Shown one piece after another: positions 23,435-35,859 of a stretch of 64,000 bases of DNA; within the stretch, counting starts at the first letter, position 1, and every line of letters begins with the position of its first letter. Origin of the DNA: Smallanthus sonchifolius (lineage: Eukaryota > Streptophyta > Magnoliopsida > Asterales > Asteraceae); NCBI GenBank assembly GCA_023525975.1, contig CM042044.1:11952501-12016500 (forward strand), read 5' to 3'. The notes under the pieces are model-generated. The model saw only the letters and a list, made by a program, of their open reading frames with translations, did not search any database and was not told the origin of the DNA. The position numbers were made by a program, and so were the translations under genes.

Positions 23435-24853
23435 TATATATATATACTAGCTTAGTACCCCGTGTCTACACACGGGATGAAAAATATAAATACATAAAAT
23501 TCATAATTTTTTATGCATATATATTTTGCATGTGTAAAATGTATTACAACGAATAATAGAAAACAAAATTCAAAATATATAAAAATTAATATACAATTGG
23601 TTTTCGAAAATACATTAATTATTATTTAATACAATTTGACTTTCATTACTATTTGATTCAAAATAAAAGCTACATAATTATATTTTAAAATTTCTTATAA
23701 TAAGGAATAATTAAAAATGATTTATTAGTATTGTAACATCCCAAATAATTCGGAAAGAATAAACGAGTTTTTACGCGCGAAAAAAAACAGAATGGGCAAC
23801 GCTCGTTTACGAGGATGGCGAACTTGAGTGGAGGATTCCCTCCCTATAAAAAAGCCTAAACCTCCATATCTCTCTCATTTGCAAAGTTTAGAGAGAGAAA
23901 CCATAGAGAGAGAAAGTACTCGGATGGACCCGAGAAGCTAGCATCTTGTTCCTCCACTACTCGTGAGCAGAACCTCCGACTCAGAAGTTTGAAACATGTA
24001 ACGAATAGATCTAGATCTGAGTTTTTAGCTATTTTGGGGTTTTCGGGTTTTGATTAAAAAGTCGACACTTTTACGTATGAAACTTCAAAATAATCATAGA
24101 TCTGGCGTCTAGTATGAAAAACAAACGTTTTGAATGTAAAAATTTTCGATCTTGGACGATTCGAAATCAACATGCGAATCTAGTGTTCTTGAAGAAGAAG
24201 ATGATACTGTAGCAGGAGAACTAAGTTCGCCTATACTGTAGCAGGAAAGATAAGAAAGAAGGGTTTACTCAACTATATAAACATATAGTGTGCATACTCA
24301 AGAATTTTACGTATACAATAAATGTATTTTATTACTTCAACGTTACAAAGAAAGATAAGAAAGAAGGGTTTACTCAACTATATGTTTATAAGAAAGAAAG
24401 ATAAGAAAGAACGGTTTATTTAACTATATACTTTATAAACAATGAAAATGAAATAAGTCAAATACATTGTCTAAATCAGAAAGAGTATGGTTACCATCGA
24501 ATCAAGTGTTGAGGTAGTAGCCTTGTCTTTGTGACTCGCACTACCCGAAGCCTATGGTATGACAGAACATTAGTTGTTTGTCTGCCATATGAACAACCGG
24601 GACAGTGCTTGGCAGAATACTGTAATGGGTACGTTGTACAACTGACGTATTGAGTAATAACGGTTACTCTGGTGATAACGGTCACCTAAAGAAAGAGATG
24701 GGTAAAGGCCCTTGGACGTTGAGCCTTGGGGAACATTACCTACATAGGTCCTTTGTGGACAAAAGAGATGGGTGTCGGCCCTTGGATGTTGAGCCTTACG
24801 GAACAATACCTGCGTGGACAGTAAAGAAAGAAACAAATTACAGACTACTAATA

Positions 24854-27752
24854 TGTGACATCCGGAAAAAAATTTATCATTATTTTAATTTTCGTTATTT
24901 TAATTTTCGGGACAAAAATTCTTTCAACTAGGGGATGATGTAGCAATCCGGACTTTAGAGTTAACCTCGTTAGTAAATCCAGTTAAAAGTTAACCTAAAT
25001 AACTGAAATTAAACTCTAGGGATTAGTTCTGTTATTATCCAAACCTAAAACTACAAGGATTAGTATTGCAATTAATAAAAACTCACCTTGTTGACTTTGA
25101 AAGTCAAAAATCGCTTCCTGTTGACTTTTCGGTTGTCAAACTAACTAATTCTTAACTGGACTCTAACCTCAAGGACTATTTCTGCCAAATTGCTAAACCT
25201 AAATTCAATAAATCACAGGGACTAAATCTGTCAATAGCCCAACTTTGATTCGGTTGACTTTGAAAGTCAAAGTCGCATCCGTTTGATCCAAATTCGAGCT
25301 CTCTGTCTGGGATTCGTTGCGATTAGTAACCGATATCCACATTTATGACATTAACGAACCTAATTAGAGCCTTAATCATAATCGTTTCACTCAATTAAAC
25401 CCAATTATGATCATGATTACCGTAACCGTCGACTTCATTGCCAAATACCATTAAATTCATCGTTTCCGTATACCAATTCATGAATTGAGTCGCTGCACAC
25501 GATTGACGCAACCCTCTGAAGCTTCTGCAACCGCTAACTGGATCGGAGAGGCATCCACACTCGCCGGAGACCAACCCAGTCGCGGTCGACGTCGGTTTTG
25601 ATCGAGCTCTGTCAATCCGAATCGAATTCTGGTAATTATCTACATTTGCAGTTTCGTTTCCATGTCTAGATCAATAACCCTATGTCAATTGGATCGTATA
25701 ACACCGAATTGAACTCAACCCGTAATTCATACGTAAACAGATTTGGGGCTTTTGATTCTAAACTTGGTCTTAATCCAATTAATTCATATGGTTAGACTCG
25801 CGATCATCTACTCTTTGAAAGCCCCATATCAATTGAATCGTTCATCATCGATTTGGGTAAGAACCAGAATCTAGGGCTTGTTTTAAATCGGATTTGGGGT
25901 TTTTGATCTTAAACTCAACCAAAACGAAATTAAACCATATCAGTAGATTCGCAATTCATTGTTTGATAAATGCCCTATGGATTCAATAATTGATATTACA
26001 GAATTTAATCAAATCGATCTTATGTTAAAATCTAGGGCTTGGGTTTTCAAAACGGGAATCTATCGATCTTAAACCCGTTTGTTTTGAAATTAAAACTCAC
26101 CCCAGATTCGTATGGACTCGATTTGCAAACCCCCATGTTTTCTGGTTGATTCCATATTCAAATCGATGGATTGGGAGGGGGTTTGGGAGTCGGTTTCGTA
26201 TAAGGGAATTCCTGGAACATGGTATGATCAAAACCATGTGGATCCTAAGATTGTCGCGATACCCTAGTGGGCGGGACAGGTTAAGTGTTTGTGCTCGTGG
26301 GGAGGAGAACCGGGTTCGAGTCTCCCCACCACTGTTTTGGTTTTTATTTATGTTCTAGTCATTGTTTTAATTTTAAATCACACCCTATATTATTATATTA
26401 ATATATTAAAATGATTTAACAAGGAAACCACCCGTAGGCTCGGGTTTGGTCTTGCAACACGTATTTATTATTAAAATCCATTTATAGAATAATATATTCA
26501 TATTATTTTTGTACCGTGACACAAATTAAAAATAATATATTTTATATATTATTTTTTCCGTATTATAAACATTTTTGTAACGTTTCAAAGTTATAAATAA
26601 TATAAATATTTATATTGTTTACCCGTAATTATATTCTCGAATAAAAATAATATATTATTTTTGCCACATAAATAGTTATCGTATTAACTATGCGAGTTTA
26701 AAAATAATATAATAATATTATTTTTCTAAATCATTACTTAATGACGAAGTCGATTGAATATATTTATTAATGATTGTAATTATTGTCTTTCGTCGCGTAT
26801 CGTAATCGTCTTAATCGTTTAACTTAAAGAATTCTTATTCTCGTGGACACGTTCGTCTACTCTTGATTAATAGAGCGTTTCTTTAGTACGTTCAATCTTC
26901 CGTGTTGTCGTCACATATTCCCATTGTAACCCTAATTGTTATACTTGTAATTCTAAGGCATACGTAAGTCGTTGCAGGCTAACACTCGTGGTTTCAATCT
27001 TATTCTTGTGTGATTACTTCCTACGCCATCAGGTGAGTTTTCACGGGCCCTTTTTACTATTTTACAACTGGGGGAGAAAACATGACGTGAACATTTTTGG
27101 TTATGTAATTCATATATGTTATCACTTGTTTAACTATGCGTACACATCTATCACTAAGTCCTCACATCGGACCGTTAATATGAACATAGCGAGGTAAGGT
27201 GAGTAGTACTACTGGGTTTGACAAACCTCACCCGCGTTAGTCGCGCTAACCCGACTGGATGTCGAATGGGTGCAGTCTTGACCTAAACATGCACCATGGT
27301 TGATAGGCCTGGTGGGAGGCAAAAACATAAACAGTCAGATGTCGGTTGCGAGCGCATTAGTTAACATGCTTATGGGTTAGCTACCTATTGATTTATATAT
27401 TGAATGTACATTAACCTATTGAACTTTGTTGCAAACTGAAACCTGTGAACTCACCAACCTTGTGTTAACACTTTTTCTTACATGTTTTCTCAGGACGCTA
27501 AGCTAAGGCACGGGTGCATGTTAGGGCATGCATGGTGTCAACATGATGTATTCAATAATTGTCAATCTACTGATCATTTATTATGTTTCTGTTATTGTTA
27601 GACTTGGGCGCGTTGTTGTGCGCATTTCCTCTCTTGTTTAAACGCTTATGCATTAACTCTGAACTTTTATGTTATGACATTTCAAGTCTCATATAGTGTC
27701 GTTTGATGTAACTAATGACTGAGATCCTGGTATGTCACACGCCTAACTGACA
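24854..27752 (+). repeat. LTR1 of double element (5' outer)
   Basis: Starts TGTGACATCCGG. It lacks 31 bp near its right end relative to LTR3, with the sequence jumping from CGCCTAAC to TGACA. A weakened primer site TAGTATCAGACC follows at 27756. It includes a duplicated internal-end/PPT/LTR-start block (AAAATTCTTTCAA...GGGGATGATGT) in its first 105 bp. Confidence 0.85.
26256..26328 (+). other. tRNA-like segment in LTR1
   Basis: GATACCCTAGTGGGCGGGA (A-box-like), then about 40 bases, then CGGGTTCGAGTCTCC (B-box). Equivalents are at about 34360-34432 (LTR2) and 42497-42569 (LTR3), each with one or two private base changes. The short in-frame open stretch here is not a gene. Confidence 0.5.
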
Positions 27753-27755
27753 GAT

Positions 27756-30700
27756 TAGTATCAGACCCATTGGTTATAGAGAACTAGGATTGTATACCAG
27801 ACTATAACCTTACCCATTAGTTACACGGCACAGACACTCATACCCGATACATATAGCACCTATACATACATTGCAGTGCAGGCATGCTAATACCATCCAT
27901 ATCACCCTCTGTTGACGAGTGACACATCATTTGCATTGCATCATCATTCCCAGTGGCGACACTCGGGGAATCACAAGAACAACATCCACTCCCGTCCGAG
28001 GATAGCGAGACGGAGCCTTCGAAGGAGTCACTTACATCACCATCACCCGTTGGGTATGGTGGGCTTTCTCAGGTCCATGTTATGGACGGCACTCAACACT
28101 AGCACATATCTCTTTGGGAGTTGGGATCATCGAAGGCGAGTCCCTTACAATACGCCGAGTGAAGGCAGACCGTTGCACGTATTATTGCAGAATCCATTGA
28201 CACGTAGATGTTATCACTTTTCAGAGCCATGGGCTCGCTTCTTTGGTCAATATTCTGTTGAGAATAGATTGAGCACAAAGTTGACAACGCATATTCAAAC
28301 CTTATCCTGACTCAGTTGGAAGGACGACTGCTTTGTTGCTTCCTGTAACTCATATCCATGAATTAGTTTCACTCCCGAAGTCGCATTCGCGTGCATGACT
28401 CATCTACAATCTATTGGATTTGACTCTCGTATTGTGTTTCAACTCTAGTGAATGCTCGGATCGAACGATTCCAGACTACTCATCCTGATATGAGTCCTGG
28501 TTGATTAACTTATGGTTGATGACTAAGCTTCTCAACGACTTATTATATCTGACAACACTCTGTACTCAGCAATACATGCTAAAGGACATTATGACACAGG
28601 ACAGGAAGAACTAGGGTGAGCATGCAAAGCAAATTATCATTACGGGTGCACACGTAATAGTAACTTGAGGTGCATGTAAATCCTGGTGAAACCTAGTGTG
28701 TGGATAAATGGTCCTAATCTGTGAATTACAGACTTAAGTTTCCACTGTCCGTAGTAATTCTCGTAACCCGCTCAACGACCAGTTGGTATCGTTAAAACTG
28801 TTCAACAGTTGAGAGACGCGACTATCAGGTTGAAGATGTTTACGGACACACTGAGTTATCATTAATGGAATCCATCATGTTATTTTCACTCGTGTAAGAG
28901 TCTTAGTGACCGTAAGACTCTCATTCAAGCTTGATCAAGGAAACAATCTCGATTGAAACTTTAATAGAACCTCATGGTAAACCCACCGACTCCAACTTTG
29001 TAAGCAGGAAATTGTGGAATTCTTTCTAAGCTAACACGATATCCCTTACGCTCCAACAATGAATCTCATTTGATCCTATTGCCTTATCCGATGACTAATC
29101 CTTAGTCTAATACGAATTATACCCAGGATATTCAATCCTGTAAACGAATCTCTTTCTTCATGAAATGATCCAATGACATTAGAAAGTGAGGATTTAATCT
29201 AACTAACCCCATCAACAACAGCATAGGTTTAAGTCAAAACCAGAGTGGTTATACGGGGAGGTAACCCAAGTGCAACAAGTGTAATTTCCACCATGTCGGT
29301 GCTTGTAATCGTTGCCAACGGTGTGGTAAGATGGGCCACGATGCGAAAGACTGTAGGGTTGATCTTCTAAACAAGCAACCATTTAGGCCGCAGGGATTTA
29401 CAAGGGGATGTTTTTAGTGTGGCAAGGAAGGACATGTTCAAATGGATTGTCCCCAGTCGAAGAAGGGAGGAAATGGTAATGGAAACGGTAACGGCAGCGG
29501 CAATAATCAGGGCCACAACGGTATCAACAATAACCAAGGTAACAACAACAATGGTAACAATAATGGCCACAATGGAGGAAATGGTGCGAAGGGGCGAACC
29601 TTCGTACTAGGATCTGGAGAAGCTCGATATGATCATAATGTGGTCGCCGGTAAGTTTCTCTTAAACAATTACTTTGCTTCTGTCCTATTTGATACCGGTG
29701 CTGATAGGAGTTTTATATCTAAGAAGCTTAGTGATATGATGAAAGGAATTCCAACTCTGGTAGAAGCTAAGTATATAATAGAGATAGCTGATGGCCAAAT
29801 AATTGAAGCAACCCACATTCTTAAGGGTTTTAAGCTTGAGATATCAACCTTATGCCGGTCACACTTGGTAGTTTTGATGTAATTGTTGGTATGGATTGAT
29901 TATCTAAAAAAAAACCAAGCTGAAATTGTCTGTCGTGAGAAAATTGTTCGCATTCCTCTCCCTAGTGGAGAAATCCTTTCCGTTCAGGGCGAAAAGAGTG
30001 GTGCAGTCGTAGGCATCATATCATTCATGAAAGCGCAGAAGTGCCTACGTAAATGTCATACTGCTATTCTGGAACTCGTTGCCGAGCAACCAACGGAAGA
30101 GAAGAAAATTGATGATATTTCCATCGTTCATGATTTTCTGGAAGTATTTCCCGAAGACTTTCCTCGTCTGCCACTTCACCGTCAAGTTGAATTCCAAATC
30201 GATCAAGCACCCGGAGCGGCACCAATCGCCCGGGCACCTTATAGACTAGCACCTAGTGACCAGCAAGAGCTATCTACTCGACTGCAAGAACTGTTGGATA
30301 AAGGTTTCATCCGACCTAGCCCATCGCCATGGGGAGCTCCAGTTCTATTTGTCAAGAAGAAGGACGGGACTTTCCATATGTGTATCGACTACCGAGAACC
30401 GAATAAAGTGACAACCAAGAATCGTTATCCTCTGCTTCGTATAGATGATCTCCTTGATCAACTCCAAGGATCAAGTTTCTATTCCAAGATAGATCTTAGG
30501 TCCGGTTACCACCAATTGAGAGTCCGATATGAGGATATCTCTAAGACTGCTTTCAGGACAAGGGACGGCTACTATGAATTTATGGTCATGCCTTTCGGAT
30601 TAACCAACGCACCCGCGGTGTTCATGGACCTCATGAACTGTGTGTGTAAGCCATACCTTGATCAATTTGTCATCGTTTTCATCGACGACATTCTCATTTA

Positions 30701-32972
30701 TTCCAAGAACAAGGAGGAACATGAGGAACATCTACGCTAAATTCTGGAATTACTTAAGCAGGAGCAGCTATATCCTAAGTTTTCCAAGCGTGAATTCTGG
30801 ATCCGGGAAGTTCAATTCTTAGTACATGTGGTTAACGAGAAGGGAATACATGTCGATCCATCAAAGATAGAAGCCCTCAAGAATTGGGCAGCACCGACTA
30901 CTCCGATAGAGGTGCGACAATTTCTGGGATTTGCTGTTTATTATCGTCGATTCATCGAAGGATTTTCTAAAATTTCATAACCTATAACTGCCTTAACTCA
31001 TAAGGGTAAAACCTATAACTAGGGCGATAACCAGGAGTCAGCATTCCCACTCCTTAAACAGAAACTTTGCAGTGCACCTATTCTAGCTCTTTCGGAGGGA
31101 ACGGATGACTTTGTGGTGTATTGTGACGCATCCATTCAGGGTCTGGGTTGTGTACTAATGCAACGAGAAAAGGTGATCGCATATGCTTCGCGTCAACTAA
31201 AGATTCACGAGAAAAACTACACCACTCATGACCTAGAGTTGGGAGCCATAGTTTTCGCACTTAAGATATGGAGACACTACTTGTACGGTACCAAGTGCAC
31301 TATCTACACCGATCACAAGAGTCTTCAGCATATCTTCGAGCAGAAAGAGCTGAACATGAGACAGCGTCGTTGGGTCGAGCTCTTGAATGATTATGACTGT
31401 GCGATCCGGTATCATCCGGGTAAGGCTAATGTTGTAGCTGATACCCTAAGTCGAAAGGAAACCAAGCCCAAACGAGTTCGAGCATTACAACTTACTATTC
31501 ACCTCGGATTACCAAACAAAATCCGTAGTGCTCAACTCGAAGCCCTGAAAAACGAGAACCTACCGATGGAAGGTACACGCGGTATGGAAGAACAGCTCGA
31601 GGTTAAATTTGACGGTATTCGCTACTTCGTCTAGCGAATATGGGTTCCAGTATTCAGAAACTTAAGGGAACTGGTCATGGATGAAGCTCATAAATCTCGT
31701 TATTCCGTTCATCCAGGTTCCGACAAGATGTACCATGACCTAAAGGTGTTGTATTGGTGGCCAAAGATGAAGGCAAATATAGCCACCTATGTGAGCAAGT
31801 GTCTGACTTGTGTAAAGGTCAATGTTGAATATCAAAAGCCTTCCGGTCTACTCCAGCAACCGGAGATTCCAATGTGGAAATGGGAGCGGATATCCATGGA
31901 CTTTATCACAAAATTGCCACGAACTCCTACCGGATGTGATATCATTTGGGTAATCGTCGATCGTTTAACAAAGTCCGCACACTTCTTAGCAATCAAAGAA
32001 ACAGACAAAATGGAGAAGCTTACTCGAATTTATTTGAAAGAAGTAGTCTCTCGGATCATGACACACGATTCACCTCCCGTTTCTGGCAATCGTTACATAA
32101 AGCTTTAGGCACGCATCTAGATATGAGCACAGCATACCATTCTCAAACTGATGGCCAGACATAACGTACTATTCAAACTCTTGAGGGCATGCTACAAGCT
32201 TGTGTGATTGATTTCGGTAACACTTGGGAGTCTCACCTACCGTTGGTGGATTTCTCCTACAACAACAGTTATCACACTAGCATCAAGGCAGCTCCATTTG
32301 AAGCATTATATGGACGGAATGCCGTTCTCCTATTTGTTTGGCCGAGGTTGGGGATAGTCAACTTACGGCCCTGAACTCGTACTTGAAACTTCTGAGAAAA
32401 TCATTCAAATTAGAAACTGTATGGCAGCAGCTCGTGACCGTCAAAAGAGCTATGCTGATAAGCGTCGTAAACCATTAGAATTTCAAGTAGGGGATATGGT
32501 CTTGTTAAAAGTCTCACCTTGGAAGGGTGTCATTCGTTTTAGGAAACGAGGTAAGCTGAATCCTCATTATGTTGGACCATTTAAAATAGTGAAGAGAATT
32601 GGCCTAGTAGCGTATCAACTGGACCTACATGAAAGACTTAGTGGTGTACACAATGTCTATCACATCTCAAACTTGAAGAAATGTCTAGCAGACGAGTCAC
32701 TCGCGGTTTCTCTTGAGGAACTACACATCGATGAACAGTTGCGTTTCATCGAAAAACATGTAGAAATCATGGATAGCGAAGTCAAAACGCTTAAGAGTAG
32801 TAAAATCCCTATTGTCAGAGTCCGTCGGAATTCGAAACGCGGACCGGAATTCACGTGGGAACGTGAGGATCAGATGATGCGCAAGTATCCTCATCGATTC
32901 AAGCACTCCACGTCAAACTCTCAATGTACTATTCTAATTTTCTGGACAAAAATTCTTTAAACTAGGGGATGA
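27756..32972 (+). pseudogene. Decayed gag-pol of Tekay-like element, internal copy 1
   Basis: The 5' part to about 29260 has no readable gag. Zinc knuckles at 29268-29452 include CQRCGKMGHDAKDC and a second knuckle interrupted by TAG (29416-29418). Protease LFDTGADRSFI near 29690. RT at about 30094-30740 with YSKIDLRSGYHQL and FIDDILIYS. RNase H with VYCDASIQGLG near 31113. Integrase zinc domain near 31680, core to 32370, chromodomain-like C-terminus to about 32900. Breaks: frameshifts around 29850-29920, stops at 30738, 30978, 31020 and 31632, and a small deletion plus shift in the integrase core near 32055. TAA at 32162 falls exactly where the catalytic Glu of the DGQTE motif belongs. Cannot be functional. 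Confidence 0.88.
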
Positions 32973-35856
32973 TGTGAAATCCGGAAAAAAAAATTATTAT
33001 TATTTTAATTTTCGGGACGAAAATTCTTTCAAATAGGGGATGATGTGACAATCCGGACTTTAGAGTTAACCTCGTTAGTAAATCCAGTTTGAGTTTACCT
33101 AAATAACTTAAATTAAACTCCAGGGACTAGTTCTGTTATTATCCAAACCTAAAACTACAAGGATTAGTATTGCAATTAATAAAACTCACCTTGTTGACTT
33201 TGAAAGTCAAAAATCTCTTCCTGTTGACTTTTCGATTGTCAAACTAACTAATTCTTAACTGGACTCTAACCTCAAGGACTATTTCTGCCAAATTGCTAAA
33301 CCTAAATTCAATAAATCGAAGGGACTAAATATGTCGATAGCCCAACTTTGATTCTGTTGACTTTGAAAGTCAAAGTCGCATCCGTTTGATCCAAATTCGA
33401 ACTTTCTGTCTGGGATTCGTTGCGATTAGTAACCGATATCCACATTTATGACATTAACGAACCTAATTAGAGCCTTAATCATAATCGTTTCACTCAATTA
33501 AACCTAATTATGATCATGATTACCGTAACCGTCGACTTCATTGCCAAATACCATCAAATTCATCGTTTCCGTATACCAATTCATGAATTGAGTCTCTGCA
33601 CACGATTGACGCAACCCTCTGAAGCTTCTGCAACCGCTAACTGGATCGAAGAGGCATCCACACTCGCCGGAGACCAACCCAGTCGCGGTCGACGTCGGTT
33701 TTGATCGAGCTCTGTCAATCCGAATCGAATTCTGGTAATTATCTACATTTGCAGTTTCGTTTCCATGTCTAGATCAATAACCCTATGTCAATTGGATCGT
33801 ATAACACCGAATTGAACTCAACCCGTAATTCATACGTAAACAGATTTGGGGCTTTTGATTCTAAACTTGGTCTTAATCCAATTAATTCATATGGTTAGAC
33901 TCGCGATCATCTACTCTTTGAAAGCCCCATATCAATTGAATCGTTCATCATCGATTTGGGTAAGAACCAGAATCTAGGGCTTGTTCTAAATCGGATTTGG
34001 GGTTTTTGATCTTAAACTCAACCAAAACGAAATTAAACCATATCAGTAGATTCGCAATTCATTGTTTGATAAATGCCCTATGGATTCAATAATTGATATT
34101 ACAGAATTTAATCAAATCGATCTTGTGTTAAAATCTAGGGCTTGGGTTTTCAAAACGGGAATCTATCGATCTTAAACCCGTTTGTTTTGAAATTAAAACT
34201 CACCCCAGATTCGTAAGGACTCGATTTGCAAAACCCCCATGTTTTCTGGTTGATTCCATATTCAAATCGATGGATTGGGAGGGGGTTTGGGAGTCGGTTT
34301 CGTATAAGGGAATTCCTGGAACATGGTATGATCAAAACCATGTGGATCCTAAGATTGTCGCGATACCCTAGTGGGCGGGACATGTTAAGTGTTTGTGCTC
34401 GTGGGGAGGAGAACCGGGTTCGAGTCTCCCCACCACTGTTTTGGTTTTTATTTATGTTCTAGTCATTGTTTTAATTTTAAATCACACCCTATATTATTAT
34501 ATTAATATATTAAAATGTTTTAACAAGGAAACCACCCGTAGGCTCGGGTTTGGTCTTGCAACACATATTTATTATTAAAATCCATTTATAGAATAATATA
34601 TTCATATTATTTTTGTACCGTGACACAAATTAAAAATAATATATTTTATATATTATTTTTTCCGTATTATAAACATTTTTGTAACGTTTCAAAGTTATAA
34701 ATAATATAAATATTTATATTGTTTACCCGTAATTATATTCTCGAATAAAAATAATATATTATTTTTGCCACATAAATAGTTATCGTATTAACTATGCGAG
34801 TTTAAAAATAATATAATAATATTATTTTTCTAAATCATTACTTAATGACGAAGTCGATTGAATATATTTATTAATGATTGTAATTATTGTCTTTCGTCGC
34901 GTATCGTAATCGTCTTAATCGTTTAACTTAAAGAATTCTTATTCTCGTGGACACGTTCGTCTACTCTTGATTAATAGAGCGTTTCTTTAGTACGTTCAAT
35001 CTTCCGTGTTGTCGTCACATATTCCCATTGTAACCTTAATTGTTATACTTGTAATTCTAGGGCATACGTAAGTCGTTGCAGGCTAACACTCGTGGTTTCA
35101 ATCTTATTCTTGTGTGATTACTTCCTACGCCATCAGGTGAGTTTTCACGGGCCCTTTTTACTGTTTTACAACTGGGGGAGAAAACATGACGTGAACATTT
35201 TTGGTTATGTAATTCATATATGTTATCACTTGTTTAACTATGCGTACACATCTATCACTAAGTCCTCACATCGGACCGTTAATATGAACATAGCGAGGTA
35301 AGGTGAGTAGTACTACTGGGTTTGACAAACCTCACCCGTGTTAGTCGCGCTAACCCGACTGGATGTCGAATGGGTGCAGTCTTGACCTAAACATGCACCA
35401 TGGTTGATAGGCCTGGTGGGAGGCAAAAACATAAACAGTCAGATGTCGGTTGCGAGCGCATTAGTTAACATGCTTATGGGTTAGCTACCTATTGATTTAT
35501 ATATTGAATGTACATTAACCTATTGAACTTTGTTGCAAACTGAAACCTGTGAACTCACCAACCTTGTGTTAACACTTTTTCTTACATGTTTTCTCAGGAC
35601 GCTAAGTTAAGGCACGGGTGCATGTTAGGGCATGCATGGTGTCAACATGATGTATTCAATAATTGTCAATCTACTGATCATTTATTATGTTTCTGTTATT
35701 GTTAGACTTGGGCGCGTTGTTGTGCGCATTTCCTCTCTTGTTTAAACGCTTATGCATTAACTCTGAACTTTTATGTTATGACATTTCAAGTCCCATATAG
35801 TGTCGTTTGATGTAACTAATGACTGAGATCCTGGTATGTCACACGCCTAACTGACA
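32973..35856 (+). repeat. LTR2 of double element (middle, chimeric)
   Basis: The left part carries LTR3-type variants: TCTCTTCC, ATCGAAGGGA, GAACTTTCTG, GTTCTAAATC, AAAACCCCC. From about 34300 on it carries LTR1-type variants: CGTATAAGG, GCTCGTGGGG, ACCCGTAGG, CACGGGCCC and the 31-bp 3' deletion. The switch lies between about 34235 and 34300. It has a few private changes of its own. Confidence 0.85.
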
Positions 35857-35859
35857 GAT

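Noticed and set aside
23732..24848. Separate autonomous element between the Helitron and the Tekay-like element
   Set aside because: It has no right terminus of its own. The matching end and TSD are at 44508-44513, so it is one arm of a split solo LTR.
26256..26328. Functional tRNA gene
   Set aside because: A- and B-box-like motifs are present, but no acceptor stem or credible anticodon arm could be drawn, and the segment repeats with each LTR.
26146..26358. Small conserved frame (YSNRWIGRGFGSR) present three times
   Set aside because: Conserved only because it sits in three copies of one LTR. It spans the tRNA-like segment and varies with indels.
27912..28310. 132-codon frame repeated at 36016
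   Set aside because: Identical in both internal copies because of the duplication. It lies in the leader/gag remnant, has no Gag motif and is followed by many stops.
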